From Alistipes sp. (lineage in GTDB: Bacteria > Bacteroidota > Bacteroidia > Bacteroidales > Rikenellaceae), in assembly GCA_017463615.1 (NCBI GenBank), contig JAFTOU010000018.1, forward strand, positions 62,001 to 126,000: DNA of 64,000 bases. The letters run 5' to 3'. The position numbers were made by a program, and so were the translations under genes. Below are positions 6,661-14,832 of the stretch, in pieces (within the stretch, counting starts at the first letter, position 1; every line of letters begins with the position of its first letter). The notes below the pieces were generated by a model. The model was given only the letters and a program-made list of their open reading frames with translations, made no database searches and was not told the origin of the DNA.

Positions 6661-7992
6661 ATGGATAGCAAAAACAGATACATAGACCAGCAGGTAGATA
6701 ATATGGAGATAAAATCTCCGTGTGTATTCGTTGTGGACATCACCAACGCCAATACGGATAGCAGTATGCTTGAGTGCATCAATATGTTCATCAGCAGCAT
6801 TTATGAGTCACTCAGCAGCTCGCGGTATGGCAATATTGTGGAGTTTGGTATCATCCAGAGCCTCGGCGAGGGCTACAACATCGTGCGCGACCTTGCACTG
6901 CTAACAAAGGGCGAGACGGCACCCACATTCTCTACTAACACTACTGCGAATAGCTCCGTAGCGGCTCTGCACGAGGCTATAGATATGATTTACGACCGCT
7001 GCCAGTGGTATGCGCACACTAAGCAGAAGCGCCACATACCTAACATCTACATCATCTCTACGGGCATCAAGGGCGATAAACACCACCTCCGCACATTGGC
7101 AGAGAGGGTCCAGTGCGACATATTCTTCAAGCGATACAAGATTGTCGGCTTAGATTGCTCTGGCGCGGCGATGGATGCCTTTGCAGATTGCAAGGAGCTA
7201 CTGAGCACCCTACTGCCTATGCCAGGTGCACTGTTTGAGTATACCTTCAGCATTCCGCGCAATAACAGCAGCATCCCGCCGCTATCCAGCCCCAAGTGGG
7301 AACGATATGATGTCCCAAACCGATATGCAGACCAAGCTGTTCCCAATATGACCCCTAAGCGCCTCTGTATATTTGTGATAGATGGCACCGCCTACAACGA
7401 CGGCGAGATAACCGCATCAGTAAATGCTATGCTGGAGGGTCTGTACTCACAGCTGCAATCTGCGGAGCTTAACGAGGCACTCGCCTCCTCCATTGAGGTT
7501 GGCATTATCCAGGCGGGCAAGGAGCCTACTATCCTGCGCAGCCCAGCACTGATAGACGAGGATGGGGATGAACTCCCGCCGAAGGTTGAGCCTACGCTCT
7601 GCATGCCCAATAATGCGGCAGCACTGCAGATGGCGATGGATATTATAGAGAAGCGCAAAGTGTGGTACCGCCAGAGCGGACAGCGATACTATATGCCACT
7701 GATACTCTTCTGCTCGGCTACAAACGAGTTATGCAACAACGCATCACTTGTACAACAACTTAACGACGCCCATACCCAACGTAAGTTCAGCACCATAAAG
7801 GTCGTAACGCACCCACACCTGCAGCCTATGGAGTTTAGCGAGCTGTTTGATGCGGAGATAAGCCTGAACATTGAGCAGATTGTGCACGCTATCGGCAACC
7901 CTCTGCAGGCTATAGACAATAAGCGCAGAGTGGCGGCTACCGACCCTGGGACAGCCAATTTTTCGGCTTTTTTGTCAGAATTTGACATATAG
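6661..7992 (+). CDS. Tandem von Willebrand A protein with degenerate MIDAS sites
   Basis: The 443-residue protein is two vWA-like halves. Each starts with a strand like that of TerY (CVFVVDITNAN near 21-31; CIFVIDGTAYN near 237-247), but the metal-binding DxSxS is changed to DxTxA/N in both, and the later TDG motif found in the 8087 protein is missing. Both halves keep the family pattern: an Asn/Ala-rich first helix, a 'VGIIQ' strand and 'RKVWYRQSGQRYYMP' (second half). It is probably a non-metal-binding scaffold or adaptor derived from TerY. It starts the vWA-PP2C-kinase set and is divergent from the DA1-like peptidase. Confidence 0.7.
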   Translation: MDSKNRYIDQQVDNMEIKSPCVFVVDITNANTDSSMLECINMFISSIYESLSSSRYGNIVEFGIIQSLGEGYNIVRDLALLTKGETAPTFSTNTTANSSVAALHEAIDMIYDRCQWYAHTKQKRHIPNIYIISTGIKGDKHHLRTLAERVQCDIFFKRYKIVGLDCSGAAMDAFADCKELLSTLLPMPGALFEYTFSIPRNNSSIPPLSSPKWERYDVPNRYADQAVPNMTPKRLCIFVIDGTAYNDGEITASVNAMLEGLYSQLQSAELNEALASSIEVGIIQAGKEPTILRSPALIDEDGDELPPKVEPTLCMPNNAAALQMAMDIIEKRKVWYRQSGQRYYMPLILFCSATNELCNNASLVQQLNDAHTQRKFSTIKVVTHPHLQPMEFSELFDAEISLNIEQIVHAIGNPLQAIDNKRRVAATDPGTANFSAFLSEFDI

Positions 7993-7994
7993 AT

Positions 7995-8025
7995 GTTGAA
8001 ATCTAAAAAATATTCATTATATTTG
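7995..8025 (+). promoter_or_regulatory. Promoter of the intact vWA gene
   Basis: GTTG (7995-7998), 19 bases, then TATATTTG (8018-8025). The vWA gene at 8087 therefore has its own promoter and a ~55-nt AT-rich leader, independent of the tandem vWA gene. Confidence 0.7.
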
Positions 8026-8086
8026 TAGGAAATTAACTTAGGAGAGTAAATTAACGAAATATTAACAACTTAACACAACTTAAACT

Positions 8087-8791
8087 ATGAGTACAGAACA
8101 CAGATTTGCCGGCGAATCGGCTGTAAACCAGGAGATGAAATGTCTTTGCGTATTCGTGCTGGATGTATCCGGCTCTATGCGCGGTGCAAGACTTGAGGCC
8201 CTCAACCAGGGTATGAAGGATTTCTATGCTGAGATTCAAGGTGGCGAGAATGTCTCTGAGAAGCTCATAGATCAGCTTGAGGTTGCTGTTATCCAGTATG
8301 ACGAGGAGGCTCAGATTCTGCGTGACCCTTCCCTGTTGGACGAGGAGGAGCAGGCTCCAACCCTCACAGAGCGTGGCTCTATCACCGATACCGTAACCGC
8401 TATGGAGGAGGCTATCCGTATGGTAGAGGAGCGTAAGGCTTGGTATAAGGAGACTGGTCAGAAGTACTACCGTCCTTGGATTGTAGTTATGACCGACGGT
8501 GAGCCTTATGGCAACCGCGACTCTGCTGCAGATATTGACGCTATCTCTGCTCGCGTAGCTGCTGACTCGGCTGCTAAGAAGTACTTTATGATGGGTATCG
8601 GCGTTGGCGAGGCTAATATGGAGTTGCTCGGCAGAATGTGCGGCAAGGCTCTGCCTCTGGCTGGTACTAAGTTCACTGAGTTCTTCCAGTGGCTCAGTAA
8701 CTCACTCTCTATGGTATCTACCAGCAAGGAGGGTGACAAGGTTAGCATCAAGGATGGTGCTGATGCTTGGATGGACTCTTTCGAGATCTAA
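8087..8791 (+). CDS. TerY-like von Willebrand A domain protein
   Basis: A 234-residue single vWA domain with an intact MIDAS: DVSGS at 26-30, a Thr in the mid region (RGSITDTV near 104-111) and TDGEPYG near 135-141. This is the form found in TerY, which acts with a PP2C phosphatase and a Ser/Thr kinase in the TerY-P triad described for Ter stress-response loci. It binds a divalent metal and probably a phospho-regulated partner. It has its own promoter and is followed by a strong terminator hairpin, which suggests it is made in excess over the phosphatase and kinases. No TerB/C/D genes lie in the window. Confidence 0.85.
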   Translation: MSTEHRFAGESAVNQEMKCLCVFVLDVSGSMRGARLEALNQGMKDFYAEIQGGENVSEKLIDQLEVAVIQYDEEAQILRDPSLLDEEEQAPTLTERGSITDTVTAMEEAIRMVEERKAWYKETGQKYYRPWIVVMTDGEPYGNRDSAADIDAISARVAADSAAKKYFMMGIGVGEANMELLGRMCGKALPLAGTKFTEFFQWLSNSLSMVSTSKEGDKVSIKDGADAWMDSFEI

Positions 8792-8812
8792 AATCAACTA
8801 TATGTATAGACA

Positions 8813-8847
8813 GAGGTGTATCCGCCTTGCGGTTACACCTCGTTTTT
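8813..8847 (+). terminator. Intrinsic terminator or attenuator after the vWA gene
   Basis: GAGGTGTA-t-CCGC (8813-8825), a CTT loop and GCGG-t-TACACCTC (8829-8841) form a long stem followed by GTTTTT. It lies between the vWA gene and the PP2C gene 14 bp later, so downstream genes depend on read-through or on a promoter inside it. Confidence 0.8.
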
Positions 8848-8860
8848 AATCTAACAGACT

Positions 8861-10291
8861 ATGAACAAGTTTACCGATTTCTTCAAGAATATCATCCCTG
8901 GAGGCGACAGCGCAGACTCAACTCCCGTTGTTACACCTCCTACACCCGCAGCTCCCGTAGCAGATGCGCCTGATGCGCCTGATGCGCCAGTAGAGCCAGT
9001 AACACCTGCTCCCGCTCCTGCGCCAAAGAAGTCCCCGCTGGATGACGACCTCTTCACAGTTGATACCAGCAGCGAGGATACTCCGAAGGACGAGCCAGCA
9101 GATACCCCTGCCGACGAGCCTAAGGATGAGCCTAAGGACGATGCTCCAGCCGACGAGCCGAAAGACGAGCCGAAAGACGAGCCGGAGGATACCCCTGCGG
9201 ATGCACCAGCAGACGAGCCTAAGGATGTTACCGACACCGACCCCGTAGATGTTCCTGCGGAGCCACAGAAGCCTGTAGACCTTGACAAGCCAGAGCGCCG
9301 CGTAGTGACCTCTGTTGCAGACGAGAGTGGCTATGTTGTAGGTTTCTCTATCCAGGGTCGTAGCCACATCTCCAACGGCACACCTTGCGAGGACTATCAC
9401 GCCTACAAGGAGCTTGCACCTGGTTGGAAGCTCTTTATCACCTCTGACGGCGCTGGCTCGGCACGCGAGTCTGCCCGTGGCTCAAAGGCCAACTGCGAGA
9501 TGGCTGAGAAGTTTATCACTCAGCTGCTTGCCACAAAGGGTTGGGTAGAGAAGAACTATATGCCAACCGAGCTGGAGTGGTACATTGAGTGCTACAACAT
9601 CTTCCTCTCTATGAAGGCTATCATCTTCCGTCAGGCAGAGAAGCAGGCGGCGCAGTACAAGGAGTCTAAGGAGGCTGCTCTCAAGGAGCTTGAGGCTAAG
9701 ATTGAGCAGACTTTAGACCTTGTTGTGCGTGGTAAGTTAGAGAGCCACAAGCGCGACCTTATTGCCGACATCAACCGTCCGCTGAGTGCACGCGACTTCA
9801 ACGCAACCATCATACTTATGCTGCTCACCCCTAACGGTATGCTTACCGCCCACATCGGCGATGGACGAATGGGCTACAAGAGCAAGGATGGCGAGTGGAA
9901 GGCCCTGCTCACACCACACAAGGGCGACGAGGCATCCTCAACAGTATTTATCCCTAACGACTGGAATCAGGTGCGCGTACCTGCATTTACGATGTCGGAC
10001 GCCTTCCTTCCAGATGTAAGGGTTGTGCACGAGCTACCAGAGGTTGTAGTACTTATGAGCGACGGCTGCGAGAATATCACCTGGAGCTGCTACTCACGCG
10101 ACGATAATGGTCACTACTACGACCCTAACAAGCCATTTACAGGCTTCTTTGAACCGCTGCTTGAGGAGATGAATGCAGACCTCACCCCAGAGGCTCGCGT
10201 AGACCGACTGATAGAGATTATCAATGTCGGCACCACTGCAGGTAGGTCTGAGCACGACGATAGAACAATGCTCTTTGGCGTATTCAAGTAG
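8861..10291 (+). CDS. PP2C-family protein phosphatase with acidic Pro-rich linker
   Basis: A 476-residue protein. Residues ~25-150 are an acidic Asp/Glu/Pro/Ala linker with repeated DEPKDEP and PADEPK units. The PP2C domain follows (about 160-476): an N-terminal Arg and GTPCEDYH near 172-180, DGAGS near 197-201, HIGDGRMGY near 331-339, MSDGCEN near 399-405 and EHDDRTML near 464-471. The aspartates are the expected metal ligands. A helical insertion near 250-300 (KEAALKELEAKIEQ) is atypical. It probably dephosphorylates targets of the adjacent kinases, as in TerY-P loci. The gene follows the vWA terminator and leads into three kinase-fold genes. Confidence 0.85.
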   Translation: MNKFTDFFKNIIPGGDSADSTPVVTPPTPAAPVADAPDAPDAPVEPVTPAPAPAPKKSPLDDDLFTVDTSSEDTPKDEPADTPADEPKDEPKDDAPADEPKDEPKDEPEDTPADAPADEPKDVTDTDPVDVPAEPQKPVDLDKPERRVVTSVADESGYVVGFSIQGRSHISNGTPCEDYHAYKELAPGWKLFITSDGAGSARESARGSKANCEMAEKFITQLLATKGWVEKNYMPTELEWYIECYNIFLSMKAIIFRQAEKQAAQYKESKEAALKELEAKIEQTLDLVVRGKLESHKRDLIADINRPLSARDFNATIILMLLTPNGMLTAHIGDGRMGYKSKDGEWKALLTPHKGDEASSTVFIPNDWNQVRVPAFTMSDAFLPDVRVVHELPEVVVLMSDGCENITWSCYSRDDNGHYYDPNKPFTGFFEPLLEEMNADLTPEARVDRLIEIINVGTTAGRSEHDDRTMLFGVFK

Positions 10292-10310
10292 CAGCCAATA
10301 GGCAGTGGGG

Positions 10311-11294
10311 ATGGAGAAGTTCTACTACATACACAACTCGCAGTTCAAGCACCTGCTTGTAGATAAGCCTCTTGGTAAGGGAGGTCAGGCGGTTGTGTAC
10401 AATGTGGTCTACCCCGCCGCTCTGGAGGATTGCTGCATAAAGGTCTACCACAACGGCTGCAAGGAGAGTACCGTTGAGCGCCTACGCTATATGATTGACC
10501 ACCCACCTGCCATAACACGCAGTGCCGCCTTTCGCATCTGCTGGCCGGAGGGGTTTGTATACAACGAGAATCACGAGGTCGTTGGCTTCTATATGCCGAA
10601 GGCTTTTGAGCATAGCCGCGACCTCTACATCCTCTGCTACCACAGCAAGGGCAAGAGTATAGCCAGCCGCTTCAAGAACTACCCCGAGTGGTTTGACAAG
10701 TTTGAACGCACCTCGGGCGATGGTATTCGCAACCGACTCAAGATGATGGCAAATATTGCTCAGGCGTTCTACCAGATACACCACACCGATAACTATGTGG
10801 TGCTGGATATCAAGCCCGACAATATCCTTGCAACGGCAACGGGCAAGGTCTCTATTGTAGATACCGACTCGTTCCAGATTGCCGATAGCGAGCATATCCT
10901 CTTCCCGGGGGCTGCCGCCACACCTGAGTATTGCGCCCCGGAGTTTGAGGCTCAGTACGAGCAGAAGCGACCATTTACCAAGACCAACGACTGCTTCTCG
11001 CTCTCCGTGGTATTCTACCAGATACTTATCGGGCTACACCCCTACTCTGGTATGCAGTTGCTTGCGCCATACGATACGGACCAGTACAACGAGCTTGCCG
11101 CCTGTATTCGCAAACACCTCTTCCTCTACGGATGCAATAAGCGATATATCAGGCAGTTATCGCCAAACCCTCACTCATTTTTTGAACGACTGCCACAGCA
11201 GTTACGAGTTATGTTTATCAAGGCTTTTGATGCACCCAACTACCGCCCAACGATGGAGGATTGGTGCAAGGAGCTATACAACTTATTGAAGTAA
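10311..11294 (+). CDS. Ser/Thr protein kinase (active form)
   Basis: A 327-residue kinase from the ATG at 10311; the GTG two codons upstream is less likely. It has a Gly-rich loop GKGGQAVVY near 22-30, the ATP-binding Lys in CCIKVY near 42-47, the catalytic loop LDIKPDN near 165-171 (Asp, Lys and Asn present, HRD replaced by VLD) and DTDSFQI in place of DFG near 184-190. Residues PEYCAPEF form the APE region. This is the TerY-P type kinase. It ends in TAATG, overlapping the start of the next kinase-fold gene by one base, which implies translational coupling. Confidence 0.85.
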   Translation: MEKFYYIHNSQFKHLLVDKPLGKGGQAVVYNVVYPAALEDCCIKVYHNGCKESTVERLRYMIDHPPAITRSAAFRICWPEGFVYNENHEVVGFYMPKAFEHSRDLYILCYHSKGKSIASRFKNYPEWFDKFERTSGDGIRNRLKMMANIAQAFYQIHHTDNYVVLDIKPDNILATATGKVSIVDTDSFQIADSEHILFPGAAATPEYCAPEFEAQYEQKRPFTKTNDCFSLSVVFYQILIGLHPYSGMQLLAPYDTDQYNELAACIRKHLFLYGCNKRYIRQLSPNPHSFFERLPQQLRVMFIKAFDAPNYRPTMEDWCKELYNLLK

Positions 11295-12274
11295 TGAATC
11301 TTTATATCAAGAAATCGCAGACCGATTGCTTTGAGGCTATCGTTGCAGATCAGCTGCTCTGCAAGTACCCAGAGTCTGACATGTACTCCCTCCAGGGGGC
11401 AGATTACAGCGACTACTGCGTCCACCTGATGCACAGTCCTGAGAATATCCTCACAGACAAGATATTCTATATGGCGGCACACCAGCCTAAGGGTGCCGAG
11501 AACAACCCAAACCTGCACATCTGCCTGCCTATGGCGGCTGTATACAATAGCGAGTGGAAGTGTGTCGGCTATATGACCCTCATGCCTTTTGAGGGCAGCC
11601 TTGGGCTGTCACTTCTGACAAGCTACAACGCACGCCCTATCTCCAAGCGTAAGCGCTTTGCCAGCAAGCCAGAGTGGCACGACAAGTTTGAGCGCGACGA
11701 AGTGGGTATGCAGAATCGCTACAAGCTACTCTACAATGTAGTCAAGGCTCTGCATCTTGTGCCAGAGTGCTACTCAATAGCAAACCTCACGCCTGAGGAG
11801 ATTCTCATCACCCCTAAGGGCAAGGTATCTATCATCGGACTCTACAACACTCAGATTGCCGAGAACGGCAAGGTGCTCTTCCCTATGCGCTCTATCACCC
11901 CTGACTACTTTGCACCAGAGGCGTATAAGGCCCGCAGTGCTAAAGAGGCTATCCCAGCCTCTGCGGGGCTATTCTCCGTTGCAGTCTACATCTATCAGGT
12001 GCTCACCGGCACGCACCCCTATGCAGGTACAGTCCTCAGACCGCCATACGATAGCGCCTCGGAGATTAGCGACTGCATCAAGAATGACCTGTTCCCATTC
12101 GGCGAGCGAAAGCAGTATATCACCCTGCCAGATGGTCTGAACCTACATAAGGCCTTTGAGAGTATGCCTGCAGATATACAGCAGCTCTTCAAGCAGGCAT
12201 TCAGTAGCAACTACACCTCCCGCCCAACACTTGAGCAGTGGGGTAAAACGATATATAACACTATTACACGATGA
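11294..12274 (+). CDS. Pseudokinase paralogue of the flanking kinases
   Basis: The ATG at 11294 overlaps the previous stop codon and gives 326 residues; an earlier in-frame GTG at 11261 would overlap the kinase by 34 bp. The protein aligns with its neighbours along the whole kinase fold (SKPEWHDKFERDE, DYFAPEAYK, LTGTHPYAGT, SRPTLEQWGK), but the catalytic residues are lost. There is no Gly-rich loop, the catalytic loop reads IANLTPEEIL without Asp-Lys-Asn, and the DTD/DFG site reads IIGLYNTQ. It is therefore probably a regulatory pseudokinase pairing with the active enzymes. It is tightly coupled on both sides. Confidence 0.8.
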   Translation: MNLYIKKSQTDCFEAIVADQLLCKYPESDMYSLQGADYSDYCVHLMHSPENILTDKIFYMAAHQPKGAENNPNLHICLPMAAVYNSEWKCVGYMTLMPFEGSLGLSLLTSYNARPISKRKRFASKPEWHDKFERDEVGMQNRYKLLYNVVKALHLVPECYSIANLTPEEILITPKGKVSIIGLYNTQIAENGKVLFPMRSITPDYFAPEAYKARSAKEAIPASAGLFSVAVYIYQVLTGTHPYAGTVLRPPYDSASEISDCIKNDLFPFGERKQYITLPDGLNLHKAFESMPADIQQLFKQAFSSNYTSRPTLEQWGKTIYNTITR

Positions 12275-14808
12275 AACTATACATCCAGAAGACAGCTAAC
12301 GGCAGCTTAGAGACTATTGATGTCAAGGACGACCCACTGGGCAAAGGTGGTCAAGGAGCTGTCTACAACATCATAACATCGCAGTATGCGGCAGAGTACT
12401 GTATCAAAATCTACTTGAGGGATGCTCAGAAGTCCTTTGAGAAGATTAAGTACATGGTCTCTCACCCGCCGCAGAATATCAAGGATAACCCATCCTTCCG
12501 CATCTGCTGGCCCGTGGCGTTGGTCTACGATACCAGCAAGAAGTTTGTCGGTTATATGATGCCGCTGGCATTTCAAAAGGGTCACGACCTTACTATCCTC
12601 TCCGTCTATCGTAACAAGCCGCTCTCGCAGATTAAGCGCTTCAAGAACAAGACCGAGTGGCACGACAAGTATGAGTTGGACACCAAGGAGGGTATTATCA
12701 ACCGTATCAAGATGCTCTGCAATGTAGCCATTGCGATACATAAGATTCACGATACGGGCAGATATGTACTTGTAGACCTCAAGCCTGAGAATATTGACGC
12801 AACAGGTACGGGTAAGGTCTCTATTATGGATACCGACTCTATCCAGATTTCGGAAAATGGTCGTATTCTCCACCCCGCTACAGCCTTTACCCCCGACTAC
12901 TTTGCACCTGAGGGTAAGGATTTGAAGAAGTGCAACCGCCCATTCCCTATTCAGTGCGATAACTTCGCTGCGGCTGTCTGCTTCTATCAGATTTTGACGG
13001 GTACCCACCCATACTCTGGAACGGTGCTCAAGCCACCTTACGACAAGTATACCGAGCTTGCCGACTGTATCGCTCAGGGACTTTTTGCCTTTGGCGAGAA
13101 GGCGCGATATATCAGCCTGCCTGCTGGTTTCAACCTCCAGCAGAACTTCTTTAACCTGCCTGTGGAGGTGCAGCAGATGTTCAAGCGTGCCTTTGGCACA
13201 AACCCTGCAATGCGTCCATCTATGGAGGAGTGGGGCAAGGTATTCTACACCATCATCAAGAAGGGCGTTAATGTCAATGCCTCTGCGGTCAAGCGCGTAT
13301 CTAACGACTCCCCTATCAAGATTATCAGCGTGGAGTATGGCGATACCGACAAAAATGGCAATGTGATTCGCAACTTCGGCAGTAAGCTCTACACAGATGT
13401 CTCATACCTCAATCCGAAGCTCAGCTACGAGGTGCTAAACCTTGCCGGTAGCATTGAGCTCAGATACCGAATTACAAACCCTAAGGGCGAGGTTATAACC
13501 TCCGACAAGACTATAGCCACCGTTTCTGCAAACTCAAAGGGCAAATGCACCCAGGCTATCGGCGGCTGGGGTAATCCTAATAAGACAGCCTACGATGTCC
13601 CAGGAACATACAACATAGAGTTCTACTTCAAGAATAAGTGTATCTTCAAGGACACCTTTACTATCTACGCATTAGGTAGTAGCCGCGCTGTCACCCCGCC
13701 AAAGAGCGTTCCGTCCTCTGCACCGTTCCAGATTACCAAGATGACATTCTTGGATGTGAAAAAGGATAATAGCGTCATTCGTGACGAAGGTAGCACCCTC
13801 TACACCGATGTAATGTATCTAAGACCGAAGATTTACTTCAATGTTAATCGTGTTGGTCCGAAGCGTACTGATGTATGGGTTAAGATTACTGACCCTAACG
13901 GAAAGGTTACCTCAAATAGCACCATCAAATCAGGTCTTTACAGTTCCGAGATAGACCTAAGTACTTCGGGTAGCTTCTCCTGCCTTCTCTCTGGTTGGGG
14001 AAATGATAGCTGCAATTTATATTCCATTCCAGGTAATTGGAAGGTTGAGATATACTACCAGAACTCCTGCATCTATAGCACCTATGTGACTATCAACCGT
14101 AAGAGCTCTACATCCTCGTCCTACACGCCTAAGCCAGCGCCTAAGCCAGCGCCAAAACCTGCTCCGAAGCCACACTACTCGCCTCGTTCTGGTGGTAGCA
14201 GCGAGGGTCTGTGGTCAAAATTGAACCGCATGGTGACAAGCATTGGCGATAAAATTGAGAACCTTATTGACGAACTGACGGAGGGTGATTTTGTTACAGT
14301 TGCAACCTTTGTTATAGGAGGTTTGTTGCTACTCTTCCTTGCAGCTATGACAAATAGTTGGTTCTGGGGTATCGTTGTATTTGTAATCGGATGTTGTATC
14401 GGCGTCTACGCCCTTACATTCATAGCGGGTATTTTAACCTTCGTTATATTGATACCTGCCTATGCTATACGATATGCGTTCTACAACATCTATACCCTGA
14501 TTGTTGCTCTTGCACTCCTCCTCGGCTCGTCAGCAATACCTTCTGTGGTCGAGCTTGTTAAGGATAGCGCGCAGGAGAAGACCAGCGTAACCACCTCCTC
14601 AAGGGAGACGACCACTTATGTCTGCACCTCAAAGGATGTGCTCAATGTTCGCAGCAAACCGAACACTGGTGCCAGTGTTGTGTCCACCCTCTCGCCAAAT
14701 CAGGCTGTTGAGGTATACTTTATCCGCGACGGCTGGGCAAAGGTTAAGCTGAAGAACAATACTACGGGCTATGCAAGTGCATTATTCTTAGAGAAATACA
14801 AACCATAA
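12271..14808 (+). CDS. Membrane Ser/Thr kinase with Ig-like repeats and SH3b domain
   Basis: An 845-residue multidomain protein whose ATGA overlaps the previous stop. Order: active kinase domain (GKGGQGAVY near 24-32, CIKIY, VDLKPEN near 168-174, MDTDSIQI near 186-193); two homologous beta-rich repeats (about 347-470 and 485-610, each with 'LYTDV.YL.PK' and 'GGWGN/SGWGN'); a Pro-Lys-Ala linker (APKPAPKPAPKP near 625-640); about four membrane spans (690-780); and a C-terminal bacterial SH3 domain (LNVRSKPNTG, WAKVKLKNNTTGYASALFL). The SH3b domain often binds peptidoglycan or peptides, so this kinase could sense the envelope. It is the probable membrane anchor of the vWA-PP2C-kinase set. Confidence 0.8.
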   Translation: MKLYIQKTANGSLETIDVKDDPLGKGGQGAVYNIITSQYAAEYCIKIYLRDAQKSFEKIKYMVSHPPQNIKDNPSFRICWPVALVYDTSKKFVGYMMPLAFQKGHDLTILSVYRNKPLSQIKRFKNKTEWHDKYELDTKEGIINRIKMLCNVAIAIHKIHDTGRYVLVDLKPENIDATGTGKVSIMDTDSIQISENGRILHPATAFTPDYFAPEGKDLKKCNRPFPIQCDNFAAAVCFYQILTGTHPYSGTVLKPPYDKYTELADCIAQGLFAFGEKARYISLPAGFNLQQNFFNLPVEVQQMFKRAFGTNPAMRPSMEEWGKVFYTIIKKGVNVNASAVKRVSNDSPIKIISVEYGDTDKNGNVIRNFGSKLYTDVSYLNPKLSYEVLNLAGSIELRYRITNPKGEVITSDKTIATVSANSKGKCTQAIGGWGNPNKTAYDVPGTYNIEFYFKNKCIFKDTFTIYALGSSRAVTPPKSVPSSAPFQITKMTFLDVKKDNSVIRDEGSTLYTDVMYLRPKIYFNVNRVGPKRTDVWVKITDPNGKVTSNSTIKSGLYSSEIDLSTSGSFSCLLSGWGNDSCNLYSIPGNWKVEIYYQNSCIYSTYVTINRKSSTSSSYTPKPAPKPAPKPAPKPHYSPRSGGSSEGLWSKLNRMVTSIGDKIENLIDELTEGDFVTVATFVIGGLLLLFLAAMTNSWFWGIVVFVIGCCIGVYALTFIAGILTFVILIPAYAIRYAFYNIYTLIVALALLLGSSAIPSVVELVKDSAQEKTSVTTSSRETTTYVCTSKDVLNVRSKPNTGASVVSTLSPNQAVEVYFIRDGWAKVKLKNNTTGYASALFLEKYKP

Positions 14809-14832
14809 ACCGCTGATTTATAGCCGTTTGCT

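Noticed and set aside
8851-9400. Long minus-strand frames opposite the PP2C linker
   Set aside because: They are shadows of the Asp/Glu/Pro repeat region and consist of Gly/Ser or Arg/Leu low-complexity sequence.
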